The position numbers and the translations under genes were made by a program. Positions 11,286-22,797 of a stretch of DNA of 64,000 nucleotides are shown piece by piece; the first letter of the stretch is position 1; each line of letters starts with the position of its first letter. Below the pieces are notes generated by a model. The model worked only from the letters and a program-made list of their open reading frames with translations. It had not been told where the DNA came from and ran no database searches. The DNA is from Tillandsia leiboldiana (lineage: Eukaryota > Streptophyta > Magnoliopsida > Poales > Bromeliaceae): contig JAQNDB010000204.1 of the NCBI GenBank assembly GCA_029204045.2, positions 49,841 to 113,840 on the forward strand. The letters are read 5' to 3'.

Positions 11286-11596
11286 AACATCCAATTTGTC
11301 CTGTTTTTGATTTTTAAGCAATGAAAACTTATCCAAGTGTTTCTAAACTACACAAATGTATTCGAATCACCAAAATTATTTAGTTAAACACACCTGATCA
11401 ATCCGAATCCATTTTCCTTGAGATTGATGTATATGATCCACAATTCTTCAACTTCAATCTTCAAGACTAAAAACACTGAGTGTCAACTTGAGCTCTTGTT
11501 GAATGTTCTCTGAGTCTTTGATTGCTGATTGACAATTTGATCACTTCAAGACTCTGACTCAACTCACGAAATATGCCAACACAAAAAGCCGTAACA

Positions 11597-13138
11597 ATCT
11601 CCCCCTTTGGCAATTTCGTGACAAAACCCAAAAATACATAAAACGCTCAAGTCACTCATCTTAAACCAAAAAATCGAAACTCAATGTCATCACCAAAACA
11701 TTGATTTTCTTTGCGTGAAGGATCCAATAAACAAAAATTACATTTGAACGAGTCTTAGAACAAACTCTATGACTTAGGACTTGGAGTCTTAAAGTGATGT
11801 AGATCCTGCAAAACAAAACTCCAAACAAAATCAAAAGTCAGTCGTTAGAAATTAAATGTAAATCCTACATTTGTTTCGTCCTTTTGGTTCTTTTTGTTTT
11901 TCGGCCTCCTTTTTCATCATCTCTTTTCTTTATCTCCCCCTATCTTGAGCATCTCTGTTCTCCCCCTATTTCTGTTCTCCCCCTTTTTGTCACAAATTGT
12001 CAAACAGTGAATATAGGCAAAAAGAAATCACTAACAGCATTAGTTCATAGAGAAAGAGAGATAAAAGCTCAGTTCCGATATATAACAAAAACGCAGATTT
12101 CGTACCGGTCCTCGAAGGCAAAAATCACAAAAATTCTTGAAACAAATCCAAATTTTGAAATCTTTCAAATACCGATTTGCATTCCATCAAGAAAACAATT
12201 TAAGTGCTTGAAAATTGTGAGATCACATAGATGTCATTCAATCCAATTAATTTTATAAAAATTAAAAAGATTTACTCCGAAATCATGAAAAATAAAGATA
12301 AGACATTATAAACCGTTATTCATGTTATATACGTCAAACACAAGTCATCAAAAATAATCTTGAGATCCAAAGTCTATCAAGATGTAACGGATTTACAAAG
12401 ATGACTTATAGAGATTTCCAAATGACATCAATTTTGAATTTTACCCTTTCAAATTTGAGATAATCACTAAAATACCTAAGGGTGGCTCTTTGAGCGTCTT
12501 TTAACTATCCCACCTTATACCAACCAGGAGATTGTTCAAAATAAGAACTTTGAATTTAAATTTCCGAATGCTTCAACTAAACAAAATTTCATAAATATTT
12601 TTCAAGCATCAAAACATGTGGTAGCTTCACACACAGACCGGACGACCGGGGTGGCAGCTCTTTCCAAACATGTGGTTGTAGTTTTCACACTCCTTTCGGA
12701 TGTAACTCTTTCCACATCTTTTGCAATTCATTTCATTACCCTTGTAAGAAAATACAATCTCTTATGTGAAAGAATTAAATCCCAAATTTTAGTCTATCGG
12801 TTGTCTCATGTTTATCACAATGAATTCACACAACCGAGATAGATTAAACATCTAAAGATCACACATGATTACTAAAATTTGATGAATATAATTATCAAAA
12901 ACTTTTATAATGAAGTATCTTCAAGAATTATAATTATAGAGTAAAGTTGATAATTCATATAAAATTAAATTGGAGTGATTGACAGTGAAATCCTTTTTAT
13001 TCAATGCACTTGTTCGTTAAAACTCTTTTGTTCAAGAATAAAACATAAAAACAAAGAGCATTGAAAATATGTAATGCAGAGATTTAGAAAAATATGAAAG
13101 GAAAACCAATCAAAGCATTACATACAGTCATAAGCTAT
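11597..13138 (-). mobile_element. copia-1 interior between gag and 3' LTR (non-coding)
   Basis: Begins next to the LTR with the polypurine tract (minus-strand GCCAAAGGGGGAGAT, 11597-11611). The rest is AT-rich and lacks a frame resembling pol or an envelope-like protein. Where copia-F continues into protease and integrase, this element has nothing recognisable. This marks loss of the whole pol gene. Confidence 0.75.
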
Positions 13139-14939
13139 TTAGAACTTAAGACAAGGAAAGATATCACCTTTCTGAATCCAAAATCGTCGGATTTTGGGTT
13201 GTCTTGATTCATTGTGGTTGGGAGATGACAGCTTTGACTGTTGATCCACCTTAGGTCTTTGCCTCGCAATGATCCACTTGTATGAATGATGTTGTGGCTC
13301 GGACCTTTGGTGGTTTGAGTGAACTCCTTTGACTTGATGAGTCTTTTGATTCCGTTGAGTTCGCTCCGTAGATGAAGTTGCCGAAGAATTCCTCTTTCTC
13401 TTTTTCGGGCACATCTTCATCAAGTGTCCTTCAAGTCCACATTGGTGACAAGTTCTTCCTCTCAATTTAGTTGTGGAACTTGAAGCCTTCACAGTTTGGT
13501 TCTTTTTAAATCCCAAACCAATCTTGTTTGTTTGACCTAATCCCGACATACAATCAAATTTCTTGGAACCAGTTGAAAGCCTTTGTATGTCGGATTTAAG
13601 TTGATGAACTTGCTTGGTCAAAGCTTGGTTGGTGACATGAATTTTCTCAAACTGTTTTTCTAGAAAATCAATCTTGTTAATATAGGAATTAACTATCATT
13701 TCCGATTGATTTATCTTTTCTTGGAGGATTTTATTATTATCCAATAAAAGCTCTTGTTCCTCCTCGAGATCATGAAGTTTGATCTTTAAAGCATGATTCT
13801 CGTCTTGAATCTCAAGTCGTTGCTTCCTCAACTTCTTAATATGTTTGGACATCTTCTTTGATTCCGTAAGAAGTTGTTGATATGCCTCAACGAGTTCTTC
13901 TTCGTCCGACTCCCCCTCACTTGATGACTCTCCGCCGGATGTTGATGTTTCAAGCAAAATCAAAGGAGTAGAGTCAGTAACTAAAGATGATAAGCAAAAA
14001 TTAGAAGAGGGAATTTGAGAGGCATGAAAGGCAACAACTTTTTTCTCTTTACTTGAGGTCGATTCATTAGAAGTAGAATCGTCCCAAGTTTTCGCTTGCA
14101 AAGTCTTCTTTTTATATGATTTCGGAGAAGGACAATCCGTTGAAATATGGCCGTAGCCTTTGCATCTATAGCATTGGATTTTCTCTTCGAAATCATCTTT
14201 TTCTTTTTCTTTAGAAGGTTTTGCAAAGCCTTTGAGATTACAGGATTTAGAACCGGATGATCCTTTCGATGGTTTCGAGGATGAAGATCTATCGGTTCGA
14301 TTCTTCCAAAACTTCCGACGAAATTTCTTTATGATCCGCGCCAATTGTTCTTCAAAATCGGCAAAAGAGATTTCATCGTCGGAACTTCATTCGCCATCTT
14401 CTTCCTTTGTTGATTTGAATGCAACACCTATAAGCTTAGAAGAAGACTTGGAAGAAACTTGATTAGTAGGAAAAGTCATCTCATAAGTTTGTAAAGCACC
14501 TACTAATTCCTCTACTCTCATCTCATCCGGATGACTAACGGTTTCAATGGCGGTAACCTTTGCCCTAAACCGTTCCGGAAGAGTCCGAAGTATCTTTCTT
14601 ACAATTCTCGACTCCGGGATCTTTTCTCCTAAATTAGCACAAGTATTGATTACATCTTGAAGTCTAGTGTAATAATCTGTAAACAATTCATGCTCTTCCA
14701 TATGAATAGAGTCAAATTGACTTGTAAGCATCTGGAGCTTTTGAATTTTTACAAGATTAGTACCCTCATGTGTAATTTTGAGAATATCCCAAATTTCCTT
14801 CGCGGTTTCACACGCGGAAATTCGTGTGAACTCAGTCGAGGAAAGAGAATTAAATAGAGCGTTCATACCTTTCCCATTGTAAGAAGATCTTTCGAATTCC
14901 TCTTTGGACCATCTAGACCGAGGTTTTGGGGTAGTAGAA

Positions 14940-15515
14940 TGTGACACCCCCGGAATTTGGATTAGTCCTATATATAAATGATATAATAGGACTAAATCTC
15001 TAACCCGGCTATAGCGTTTTGGATGGTAGCAAAATCCAAGAGGAACAAGAGAGTTAAGCGTGCTAGAGCTAGAGTAGTTCTAGGATGGGTGACCGCCTGG
15101 GAAGTGGGGCGTCACAGTTGGTATCAGAGATATTCACCAGCCGGAAATGTGAGATGAGTCTCGGCTGAGCCAGGGTTATTTAGCGGGTAGAGCGAGGCTC
15201 CCCGGCTAATGACCGTTGTGAGTGGAGTGCAGCTCCTCACAAGGTCGGCTAAGGCTAGCGAGACGAGTCTCACATCGCCTGGTGCTTGTGAGTGTGCTTG
15301 AGCCTGACGTGGACGTCAGGGCTTAAAGGGGGGAAGAATGTGACACCCCCGGAATTTGGATTAGTCCTATATATAAATGATATAATAGGACTAAATCTCT
15401 AACCCGGCTATAGCATTTTGGATGGTAGCAAAATCCAAGAGGAACAAGAGAGTTAAGCGTGCTAGAGCTAGAGTAGTTCTAGGATGGGTGACCCCCTGGG
15501 AAGTGGGGCGTCATA
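14940..15515 (+). mobile_element. Cassandra-1 TRIM retrotransposon
   Basis: A 576 bp miniature LTR element with two 177 bp LTRs (14940-15116 and 15339-15515), primer site TGGTATCAGAGA (15119-15130), a 222 bp non-coding interior and a purine tract ending at 15338. It is flanked by TAGAA (14935-14939 and 15516-15520). The LTRs contain a 5S-rRNA-like segment, the hallmark of Cassandra. It has no coding capacity and must be mobilised in trans. The LTRs differ at very few positions (e.g. GACCG versus GACCC, terminal CACA versus CATA), so the insertion is recent. It lies inside copia-1 gag. Confidence 0.95.
15052..15106 (+). promoter_or_regulatory. 5S-rRNA-like Pol III promoter in Cassandra-1 5' LTR
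   Basis: AGTTAAGCGTGC (box A region) and AGGATGGGTGACC (box C region), with GAGAGTAGT-like spacing between, match the internal promoter of plant 5S rRNA. The copy in the 3' LTR lies at about 15451-15505. The rest of the 5S gene is not preserved, so this is not a 5S gene. Confidence 0.9.
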
Positions 15516-15701
15516 TAGAATTTCCTACTTCCTTAACAGGATGAACCCAACCGTATTCCACGGATTGCCAAACCCGCTCATCAATTGCGATGAGAAAAGC
15601 CCTCATCCGCACTTTCCAATAAGCATAATTAGTCCCATCAAAAAGAGGAGGTCTATAAATATTACCACTTTCACCCGACATGATAGATAAAACTAAAACC
15701 C

Positions 15702-15713
15702 TCTCTGATACCA
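15702..15713 (-). other. copia-1 primer-binding site
   Basis: The reverse complement TGGTATCAGAGA pairs with the 3' end of initiator tRNA-Met except the last base. It lies 2 nt inside the 5' LTR end (15716), as usual for Ty1/copia. Confidence 0.85.
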
Positions 15714-15715
15714 CT

Positions 15716-16972
15716 TGTTGGTTTTTATATATTAAGGATCCACACGGATCTAAATAGGTACTATCAAACAACTAGAGGGGGGGTGAATAGGTGTAATACT
15801 TATAAAACCAATCTCAGTGCAAAATAAAAACCAATGCGAAAAATAAAAATAGCACACCGAGATATACGTGGAAACTCCAATCCAGGAGAAAAACCACGGG
15901 ACCAACACACAATAACAATCCACTAAGAAAAGAAAAATAACAAGGTGATTACCGACTCCACGGACTCAACCCCTCCTTCAACTTCTTCGGACCTTGCGCT
16001 CCACCGATTGCACGTCCACTGCACACTTTCGAATCCACGAACGCCACTCGAATCCACGAGCACACATTTCGAATCCACGAAACACCTTCAACACACCGAA
16101 TCCACGATGCTACGTCGAATCCACGACGCAAACTTAGCCGATAGAAATATTGGCTTCGATGGTGATCCTTTGCTTAGATTATCATTGAAGAACCGTAGAA
16201 GGAATCTCTAAGCAAAGACTAGATCAATTCGACAAAAGATAGATCTTGGAAGAACCGTCGAATTGACCTAAAAGAGGCTAAAAGAAGAACGATAAAAAAC
16301 CTAGCCTCTAGGGTTGCTCTCAAGTGTTTTATTAATTAATCGGTAGTTCTTGAGAAACCGTAAGTGTCTATTTATAGGTTAGAAACCTTTGGAAAGAGAT
16401 AAGCATCAAAAACTGACTTAACAGAATTTTTTCCGCACGACGGTCCGGACTGGTTCAGGACTGTCGTCTTTTATCAGCAATTCCTAAAAAAACAAGGTTC
16501 GGGGTCCGGACCGTGGATTTCAGTCCGGACTGGAATTCTGATCCGGACTGGTTCAGGACTGTCGTCTTTTTTTCAGCAATTTTCCTGAAAAAATAGTTCG
16601 GGGTCCGGACTGGAATTCTGATCCGGACTGGTTCAGGACTGGAATTCTGATCCGGACTCTGAACATCCAATTTGTCCAGTTTTTGATTTTTAAGCAATGA
16701 AAACTTATCCAAGTGTTTCTAAACTACACAAATGTATTCGGATCACCAAAATTATTTAGTTAAACGCACCTGATCAATCCGAATCCATTTTCCTTGAGAT
16801 TGATGTATATGATCCACAATTCTTCAACTTCAATCTTCAAGACTCAAAACACTGAGTGTCAACTTGAGCTCTTGTTGAATCTTCTCTGAGTCTTTGATTG
16901 CTGATTGACAATTTGATCACTTCAAGACTCCGACTCAACTCACGAAATATGCCAACACAAAAAGCCGTAACA
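15716..16972 (-). mobile_element. copia-1 5' LTR
   Basis: 1,257 bp, TGTTGG...TAACA. It has the five-hairpin TGGATT array (AATCCA at 16032, 16051, 16072, 16099, 16118), a TATA box near 16370-16377 and TCCGGA palindromes at about 16440-16665. Several CG positions in the hairpin stems have decayed to CA or TG relative to the 3' LTR. Confidence 0.92.
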
Positions 16973-17918
16973 CCAACTAATCTGTCACGCCCCGGGTGTA
17001 AACCGGAACCCGGGCCCGTCTACGATCCGCCGTGCACACGGTATTTCCCGCGTACACGAAGCGCCAAACCTGCTCAGATAAGAGATAATAATAAAAGAGC
17101 AATAAAAATAGAGCTGAACTAAAACTAATACATCTCAGGCTGAAGCTGGAAATAAAATACAATACATCTGTCTAAATGATACATCTGTCTCTCCCAGCTC
17201 ACAAAAATAAATACAACCTGCTGGCAAAAGCCAGTCCCAAAGTAAAAGTACAACCGTCTGAGGAAACATGGGTACACCAACAATCCAGCTAACTCGCTCA
17301 TCCTGCCTCGAGATCTATCTACTCAGCTGTCCTCTCTCCTCGACCCACCGCTGAAAGCCCAGCAGCACCCGCAGAAGACACTGGAAAACAAGGGAGAAAA
17401 AAAAGAGGAAAGAAGAATGGGGGTGAGAACTACTAGTAAACCAGTAGCCTCCCCTAGTGGGTAAAACCTCAAACTCTGACACACCCACTAGGTCTACCAG
17501 AGGCAAAAAGGAAAGAAGTGTGGTAAGCAATAATGACTGCTGAAGAAAGGAAACTACCACCGGACTGGAATAACCGTATGCAACAGTAACCAACCGTCCC
17601 AGATAGACCCAATCTGTACCGCCCTCATCATCGGGCAAGTAAGCCGCGCGGATGTGATAGCAAAACTCCTGTTGCCGCCCTCATCATCGGGCAAATAAGC
17701 CGCGCCGATGCGATAGCAAAACTGTAAATAACTGTCTTGCCCCGGCCTCCGGAGGGGAACTCGAGGGGAGCGACCCACACGAGGAAAGCATCACTGGGAA
17801 ATAACCGCGCCGGTGTGATAAGTATCAAAAGCAGGACTGGATCACAACCATAAAGCCCCAGTGGAACACAACCCTCCACTAAAAGAGAACTGATTCCCAA
17901 TCTGATGCAAAAGTAACC

Positions 17919-18487
17919 ATCCGGTCAACCGCCCAATATCCGCGATTGCCGCAATACCCCAAAATCCACGACCAGGTCTCACAACCGACCTCCGGTCAAC
18001 CGCCCAATTTCTGCGGTCGCCGGAAGAACCCACAATCACAATCATGTCCCACATCCGACATCCGGTCAACCGCCTACTATTCGCGGTAGCCGCTATAACC
18101 CCGAATCCAAAATCGGGTAAAATAATATGTATCCGGTCAACCGCCTACTACCCGCGGTAGCCGCAACTCCACCGACCACAACAAGTCCAAGCCCTGACCT
18201 CCGGTCAACCGCCCAAAATCCGCGGTTGCCACAAAGCCCTCTAGTCCATAATCATGCCCTATCACCGATGTCCTATAACCGACATCTGGTCAACCGCCCG
18301 AAATCCGCGGTTGCCACAAAGCCCTCTAGTCCAATATCATGCCCTATCACGATGTCCTGTAACCGACATCTGGTCAACCGTTCAAAATCCGCGATTGCCA
18401 CAAAGCCCTCTAGTCCATTATCATGCCCTATCTCCGATGTCCTTTAACCGACATCTGGTCAACCGCCCAATATCCGCGGTCGCCGCC
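17919..18487 (+). repeat. Minisatellite in LARD-C 5' LTR, 8 units
   Basis: Same arrangement as 5095-5663: CCGGTCAACCGCC modules, four irregular and then about 85 bp units. Small indels (e.g. one base lost near 18350) separate the two copies. Confidence 0.85.
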
Positions 18488-19728
18488 AAAACCCATAATC
18501 CACAATCCAGGCCCCGGCTACACTATCCCAAACCCCTGCTCAAACCCGAGCAACATGAACCACTGGACTAATGAAAAGGAGAAAAGAAGCAAATAAGGTT
18601 TCTCCTAAGTCAAGTTCCAGCATGATAGTGCAGCGATAAGAAATGGCCTATCTAGATGTCCATACAAGCATGCAAGTGTTCTTAAGGAAGATAAATTAAG
18701 TCATTGATCATTAACGGCATCCACCTATGCATGTCACCCATCCTCAAGTAATACCACTAACAGGATAAATCATATAGTCCCAATTAAATATTCAATTCCA
18801 CATGCAAGGTTAGGTGCTAACATAGCAATCCATATGTCCAAACAAGCATGCATAAGTTCCATCCCCACTTGTTAATCAATAATCCTAATATTGGGAGATC
18901 ACTCTAATAATCCTAGTGAGCATGTCAAAATAGAGGTAAACAACAACCACTCACCTCGATCGCTAAATCCAAGTCCAAATAGTGCTCTCGCCCAAACAAG
19001 CCAAACCGCCGCGATCACTGCACAACGATTACCCCAAAACATACAATTACACTCACCTTACAATCCCAAAAAAATACCGTCGCGATCCTTGCGACGAACC
19101 GGTCGAAACGAGTACCTGCACGTTCAAATCCGAGTTTCCTACACTGAGATATAAATTCTGTAAGGGAACCACCCCAAAGAATCCTGTACAGAAAACTGTA
19201 GCACCTAACATTGAAAATAATGCCTTTTTCACCTTCGGGAAAAATCCAGAAAAATCCAGGAAAATTCGAGGATGCTCCTTGCGATGTGTAGATGCAAAAG
19301 GACTATTGGCACGTCTCAATCCGATGCCTGAGCGCAAGGTTATCGCAGAAACACTGTGGCGTTGTCCAACACTCCGCCCAAGAAAAGGGCTCAAAAGAAT
19401 GCTCAGGAAACTTCAAGATAAACTCGAAATGAGGGGAAGCTTAAATAACAAAGATCGTAGCCCTACCTGTTGTGAAGCCAACGGCGCAAAAATCGACAAA
19501 AACGGTGGTCGGAGTAAGCCGGGGGAGTCCTCGCACCCAAACCGCGACGAAGGAGACCACAAATGAACGAGCGTCGTCCCGCGCCATAAAAATGAGAACC
19601 TCGAAATCCGTGCCTCCCAAAATCTAGGGAATCCTCCACAAGGTGCAGTACACAAGGGGGAAGAGGTTTGCTGAAGAACACATAGAGAGAAAACGCCCAG
19701 AAAATTTCCAAAACGCAGCTCAAATCCC

Positions 19729-20540
19729 TTTTATAGGCCAAGGAAACAAACCCAAAAATCCCTCTTGGGTCCTCGGATTCGAGCGCCCGAAACATTCGGG
19801 CGCTGAATCCGGGCCCGCAAGCCCGCAAAAATAAGCGTCCGAATCGCTCCCGTGCTGCCGCGTCCACCCCGAACAGCGGACACCAAAACCCGCTGCTCAC
19901 ACCGCGCCGCATGGCCCACGCGGAGGTCGACACGTGGCGGCCCACGGGCGGGAACCGCGCGTCAACGCGCCTGACGCGCGCCGCCTGCGCCCCCTGCTAG
20001 GCACGCAGCCCGAGGCACCCCGGTGCATCACGGTGGACCCTGCCTACCTGAGCCAGCCAACTGGAAGACAACACGTGTCCCGCCTGGTCCATGCACCGCC
20101 CAGCGCCACTCCGTGAACCGCGCCCACTGAACCGACCCTACCGCACGCCGCCATGTGTCCAACGCGCTCCCGTGCACCGCGCGCCTGCCCGCGTACTGCC
20201 CGCGCCCGCTCCGCCGCCTGCCCGAGCCCGTCCGCCGCGCTCCGCCGCGCTCCGCCGCTGCCCGCCGGCCGCCGGCCGCCGGAACAGTGCCACGCGCCTC
20301 GAAAACCGTGTTTTCGCATCCGGGCTCCAAAAAATACAAATGAATAGTCCATTTTCACCGTTTTCACGCGCTGAATCCAAATCCGCTGTTCGATTTGCCA
20401 AATTCTAATTCCAAAATTCGCCGAATGCATCCAGACAAGTGTTTTTACCCCAAATTTCGCGCGGAGTCCAATTTTGATATCTGTTCCACGCGAGAACACT
20501 TCTAAACACTCAACAGGGTCCTCCGATCACTCACGTGATC
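19729..20540 (-). promoter_or_regulatory. LARD-C U3 promoter region
   Basis: On the minus strand: CACGTG cores at 20532, 20072 and 19931, the conserved U3 block (about 20320-20410), an inverted repeat AGCGCCCGAA/TTCGGGCGCT with ACA loop (19782-19804) and TATAAAA (19729-19735). The inverted repeat is about 45-70 bp upstream of the TATA box, the same place as in LTR-D but with a different sequence. Confidence 0.55.
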
Positions 20541-20664
20541 CATTTTAAGCTTGAAGTCCAACACTTGTGCCCAAATTGTGCACAATCACCACCGACACAC
20601 CACGTAGGCCTCCAGAAGCCACCCAATGCACTGCAACAGCTCTGCGGAGATCCAGGTCATCACA

Positions 20665-21285
20665 GATATTCATTTCGGAAATCGATGTTTTGTTTATTGG
20701 TGGTGATGATAACCTAATACTTAGATCATATAGATATACAAGGAAAACACCATTAAAGTATTCATCAATTTGATTCTACAGAAAATAAAGAGTTTTGAAA
20801 CCCTAGAATCAAATTGATCAATAGAGTAAGAAAACCTAAAATAAACGGTGTTTACCTTTTCTTCTCTATACGTGGATTACCTTTTATTCCTTTTCGGATA
20901 TACGAAGTTTAGGAACCTTTGGAATAAATAGGAATACCCTAAAAGATGATATTAGGGTTTATTTATAGGTTAGAAATCATTTGGAAAAAGAAAAGAATCA
21001 AAAACTGACTTAACAGATTTTTTCCCGCACGGCGGTCCGGACTGGATTTGGTTGATCCGGACTGCCGTCTTTTTCAAGAGATTTTCCTGAAAAAATAGTT
21101 TGGGGTCCGGACTGGAATGACCTGATCCGGACTGATTCATGCGATATTCCAAAAATAAAGTTTGGGGTCCGGACTGGATTGGGGATGATCCGGACTGGAA
21201 TTTCGCATGAACCAAACCTTGTTCGGGGTTCGGACTGGATGTGGCTGGTCCGGATCCTGAGCGTGTAAAAAGTCTAGTTTTGATA
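20665..21285 (-). mobile_element. copia-3 LTR fragment, part 2
   Basis: Resumes the copia LTR interrupted at 59: the GGTGGTGATGAT stretch, a TATA box on the minus strand (CCTATAAATAAACC, about 20956-20969) and TCCGGACTGG palindromes (21030-21255). It ends with AGTTTTGATA, where TGATA (21281-21285) is the left duplication of LARD-A. The LTR continues, reverse-complemented, at 52199 down to 51995. Confidence 0.88.
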
Positions 21286-21413
21286 TGTGGTGACCCAGAT
21301 TTCTGCAGGGCTTCTACAGAGCGATCAGCAGCTTCTGGAGGACTATGTGGCGTGTCGACGGTGTTTCTGCAGCAATTTGGACACAAGTGATGGACTTCGG
21401 GTGTATAATGGAT

Positions 21414-22182
21414 CACGTGGGTAATTGGGGGACCTCGTCGATTGTTTAGTAGTGGTTTTGCGCGAATCGGGCATCAAAATTGGACTTGATGCAGAATTTG
21501 GATTAAAAACGCCCTTCCGGATGCCTTCGACAAATTTTGGAATTGGAATTTGGCAAAACGGACAGCGGATTTGGATTCAGCGCGCGAAAACGGTGAAAAT
21601 GGGCTATTTACTTGTATTTTTCGGAGCCCGGATGACTTGGCATGATTTTCGAGGTTCGATGTCACTGTTTCAGCGGCGGGCGGAGGCGTAGCCGCTCGGT
21701 CCACCGCGGAAGCGTGCACCGGGCGCTGGCCACGTGGCGCCTCCTGATTGGCCGACGCGGCAGGCGCGGTCCATGGAATGGCGCGGGTGCACGGTGGACC
21801 AGGAGCGGGACACGTGGCGGCTTTTGGTTGGCGTGTCCTGGTGCGCGCGGTCCACGCAGCGGCAGGAGCAGGTGGCCGTACGGTGGCGGTGGGGGAGCGA
21901 CGTGGGGGCACCACGTGGCGCCCCGCGGTTGGCCGGGCGTAGCCGCGCACGCCCGCGTGTCGGGACACGCGGCGCTGCGCGGCTGGCGGGCGCGCGTGTG
22001 CCGGGCGCTGGCGGTGTCGGCGGGACGTGTGGAGGGCCCTGGTGATTTCGGGCGCGCATAGTGTTGGGCCGGGCCCAACACTGTGGCGGCCCGAATGTTC
22101 CGGCCGCCCGAATGTTCCGGCCGCCCGAATTTTTTGGCCAAAAGTCCAAGTTCGGATTTTTCTCAGGCTGGGCCTATTTATT
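21414..22182 (+). promoter_or_regulatory. LARD-A U3 promoter region (5' LTR)
   Basis: CACGTG cores at 21414, 21731, 21811 and 21912. A GCGCGAAA core lies at 21582-21589 within the conserved U3 block (about 21540-21640). A palindrome with 11 bp arms AGTGTTGGGCC and one central base lies at 22060-22082. A weak TATA-like TATTTATT is at about 22175-22182. The palindrome contains two opposed TGGGCC words, which resemble plant site II elements. Confidence 0.5.
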
Positions 22183-22223
22183 CCCTCTTTCACCTCTTGT
22201 GTGAGGCTTTTCCTGAGCTCCCC

Positions 22224-22797
22224 TGTGACGCCCCACTTCCCAGGGGTCACCTATCCTAGAACTACTCTAGCTCTAACACGCTTAACTCTCTTAATCTCTT
22301 GGGCCTTGCTACCACCCAAAATGCTATAGCCGGGTTAAGAGTTTTAGTCCTATTATATCATTTATATATAGGACTATTTCAAATTCCGGGGGTGTCACAT
22401 TCCTCCCCCCTTTAAGCCCTGACGTCCACGTCAGACTCAAGCACACTCACTAGTACCAGGCGATGTGAGACTCGTCTCGCTAGCCTTAGCCGACCTTGTA
22501 GGGAGCTGCACTCCACCTACAACGGTCATTAGCCGGGGAGCCACACTCTACCCGCTATATAACCCTGGCTCAGCCGAGACTCATCTCACATTTCCGGCTG
22601 GTGATTGGCTCCGATACCAACAGTGACGCCCCACTTCCCAGGGGTCACCCATCCTAGAACGACTCTAGCTCTAGCACGCTTAACTCTCTTAACCTCTTGG
22701 GTCTTGCTACCACCCAAAATGCTATTGCCGGGTTAAGAGTTTTAGTCCTATTATATCATTTATATATAGGACTATTTCAAATTCCGGGGGTGTCACA
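22224..22797 (-). mobile_element. Cassandra-2 TRIM retrotransposon
   Basis: 574 bp with two 176 bp LTRs (22224-22399 and 22622-22797), minus orientation, flanked by TCCCC (22219-22223 and 22798-22802). Each LTR has the reverse complement of the 5S-like segment (GGTCACC...CCTA and GCTTAACTCTC; about 22235-22290 and 22633-22690). The primer site (minus strand TGGTATCGGAGCC, 22607-22619) and purine tract (22400-22412) are present. The empty site is visible at about 37277 in the other LARD-A LTR. The first base of the right-hand LTR has changed (A for T). Confidence 0.94.

Larger units (their letters stand above)
10347..11596 (-). mobile_element. copia-1 3' LTR
   Basis: Starts TGTTGGTTTTTGG and ends AAGCCGTAACA. 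On the minus strand its order is U3 with TCCGGA palindromes, TATA box (10993-11000), then the TGGATT hairpin array, then a U5 end with the CCCCCTCTAG run. Its match at 15716-16972 is close, differing mostly by substitutions and a different terminal 30 bp. Confidence 0.92.
13139..15681 (-). pseudogene. copia-1 gag, interrupted by Cassandra and an internal stop
   Basis: Structural capsid protein of a Ty1/copia element. The start (ATG about 15679-15681) is followed by the Sirevirus-type N-terminal block FDGTNYAYWKVRMRAFL. The frame is broken by Cassandra-1 (14940-15515) and continues at 14939 with the UBN2-type core (IRVEELVGxLQTYEM-like). A TGA at 14387-14389 then interrupts the frame, which continues unchanged. 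The downstream 401-residue stretch has zinc knuckle 1 (CYRCKGYGHISTDC; C58, C61, H66, C71), a Glu/Lys-rich coiled coil (about residues 150-255) and zinc knuckle 2 (C299, C302, H307, C312). It ends after a WIQKGDIFPCL segment, just where copia-F runs on into protease. Removing the insertion and its duplicated TAGAA leaves the frame in phase, so only the TGA is an independent lesion. Confidence 0.88.
10347..16972 (-). mobile_element. copia-1: gag-only (TR-GAG-like) Sirevirus-type element
   Basis: Two LTRs (1,250 and 1,257 bp), an initiator-Met primer site (15702-15713), a polypurine tract (11597-11611) and the duplication CCAAC (10342-10346 and 16973-16977) define a complete insertion. The interior encodes only a gag. 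It stops at the point where protease would begin in the related copia-F, and is followed by 1.5 kb of non-coding DNA. Plant TR-GAG elements have this build and would need enzymes from a full-length relative. A Cassandra element interrupts gag. The family resembles Sireviruses (large gag with two zinc knuckles and a coiled coil). Confidence 0.88.
60..20664 (-). mobile_element. LARD-C: non-autonomous Ty3/gypsy element with nested insertions
   Basis: A complete element on the minus strand, flanked by the 5 bp duplication GATAT (55-59 and 20665-20669). Both LTRs read TGTCACGCCCCGG at the left and GGTCATCACA at the right. The left (3') LTR is split by solo LTR-D and the interior is split by copia-1. 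Without insertions the LTRs are about 3.8 and 3.7 kb and the interior only about 2.4 kb, with no open gag or pol. This size pattern fits the LARD class (large retrotransposon derivatives), which depend on proteins supplied in trans. The conserved tail motifs and initiator-Met primer site indicate Ty3/gypsy ancestry. Confidence 0.9.
16983..20664 (-). mobile_element. LARD-C 5' LTR
   Basis: 3,682 bp, TGTCACGCC...TCATCACA, without nested insertions. It supplies the empty site for LTR-D. It lacks short segments of the left LTR (e.g. around 17560 and 19060), hence its smaller size. It is followed by GATAT (20665-20669) and resumed copia-3 LTR. No coding sequence is supported. Confidence 0.92.

Noticed and set aside
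11884..12258. 124-codon plus-strand frame in the copia-1 interior as an envelope-like gene
   Set aside because: Antisense to the element, no transmembrane or family signature, AT-rich composition.
15052..15106. 5S rRNA gene
   Set aside because: Only the promoter-bearing part of 5S is present, within 177 bp LTRs of a Cassandra element.
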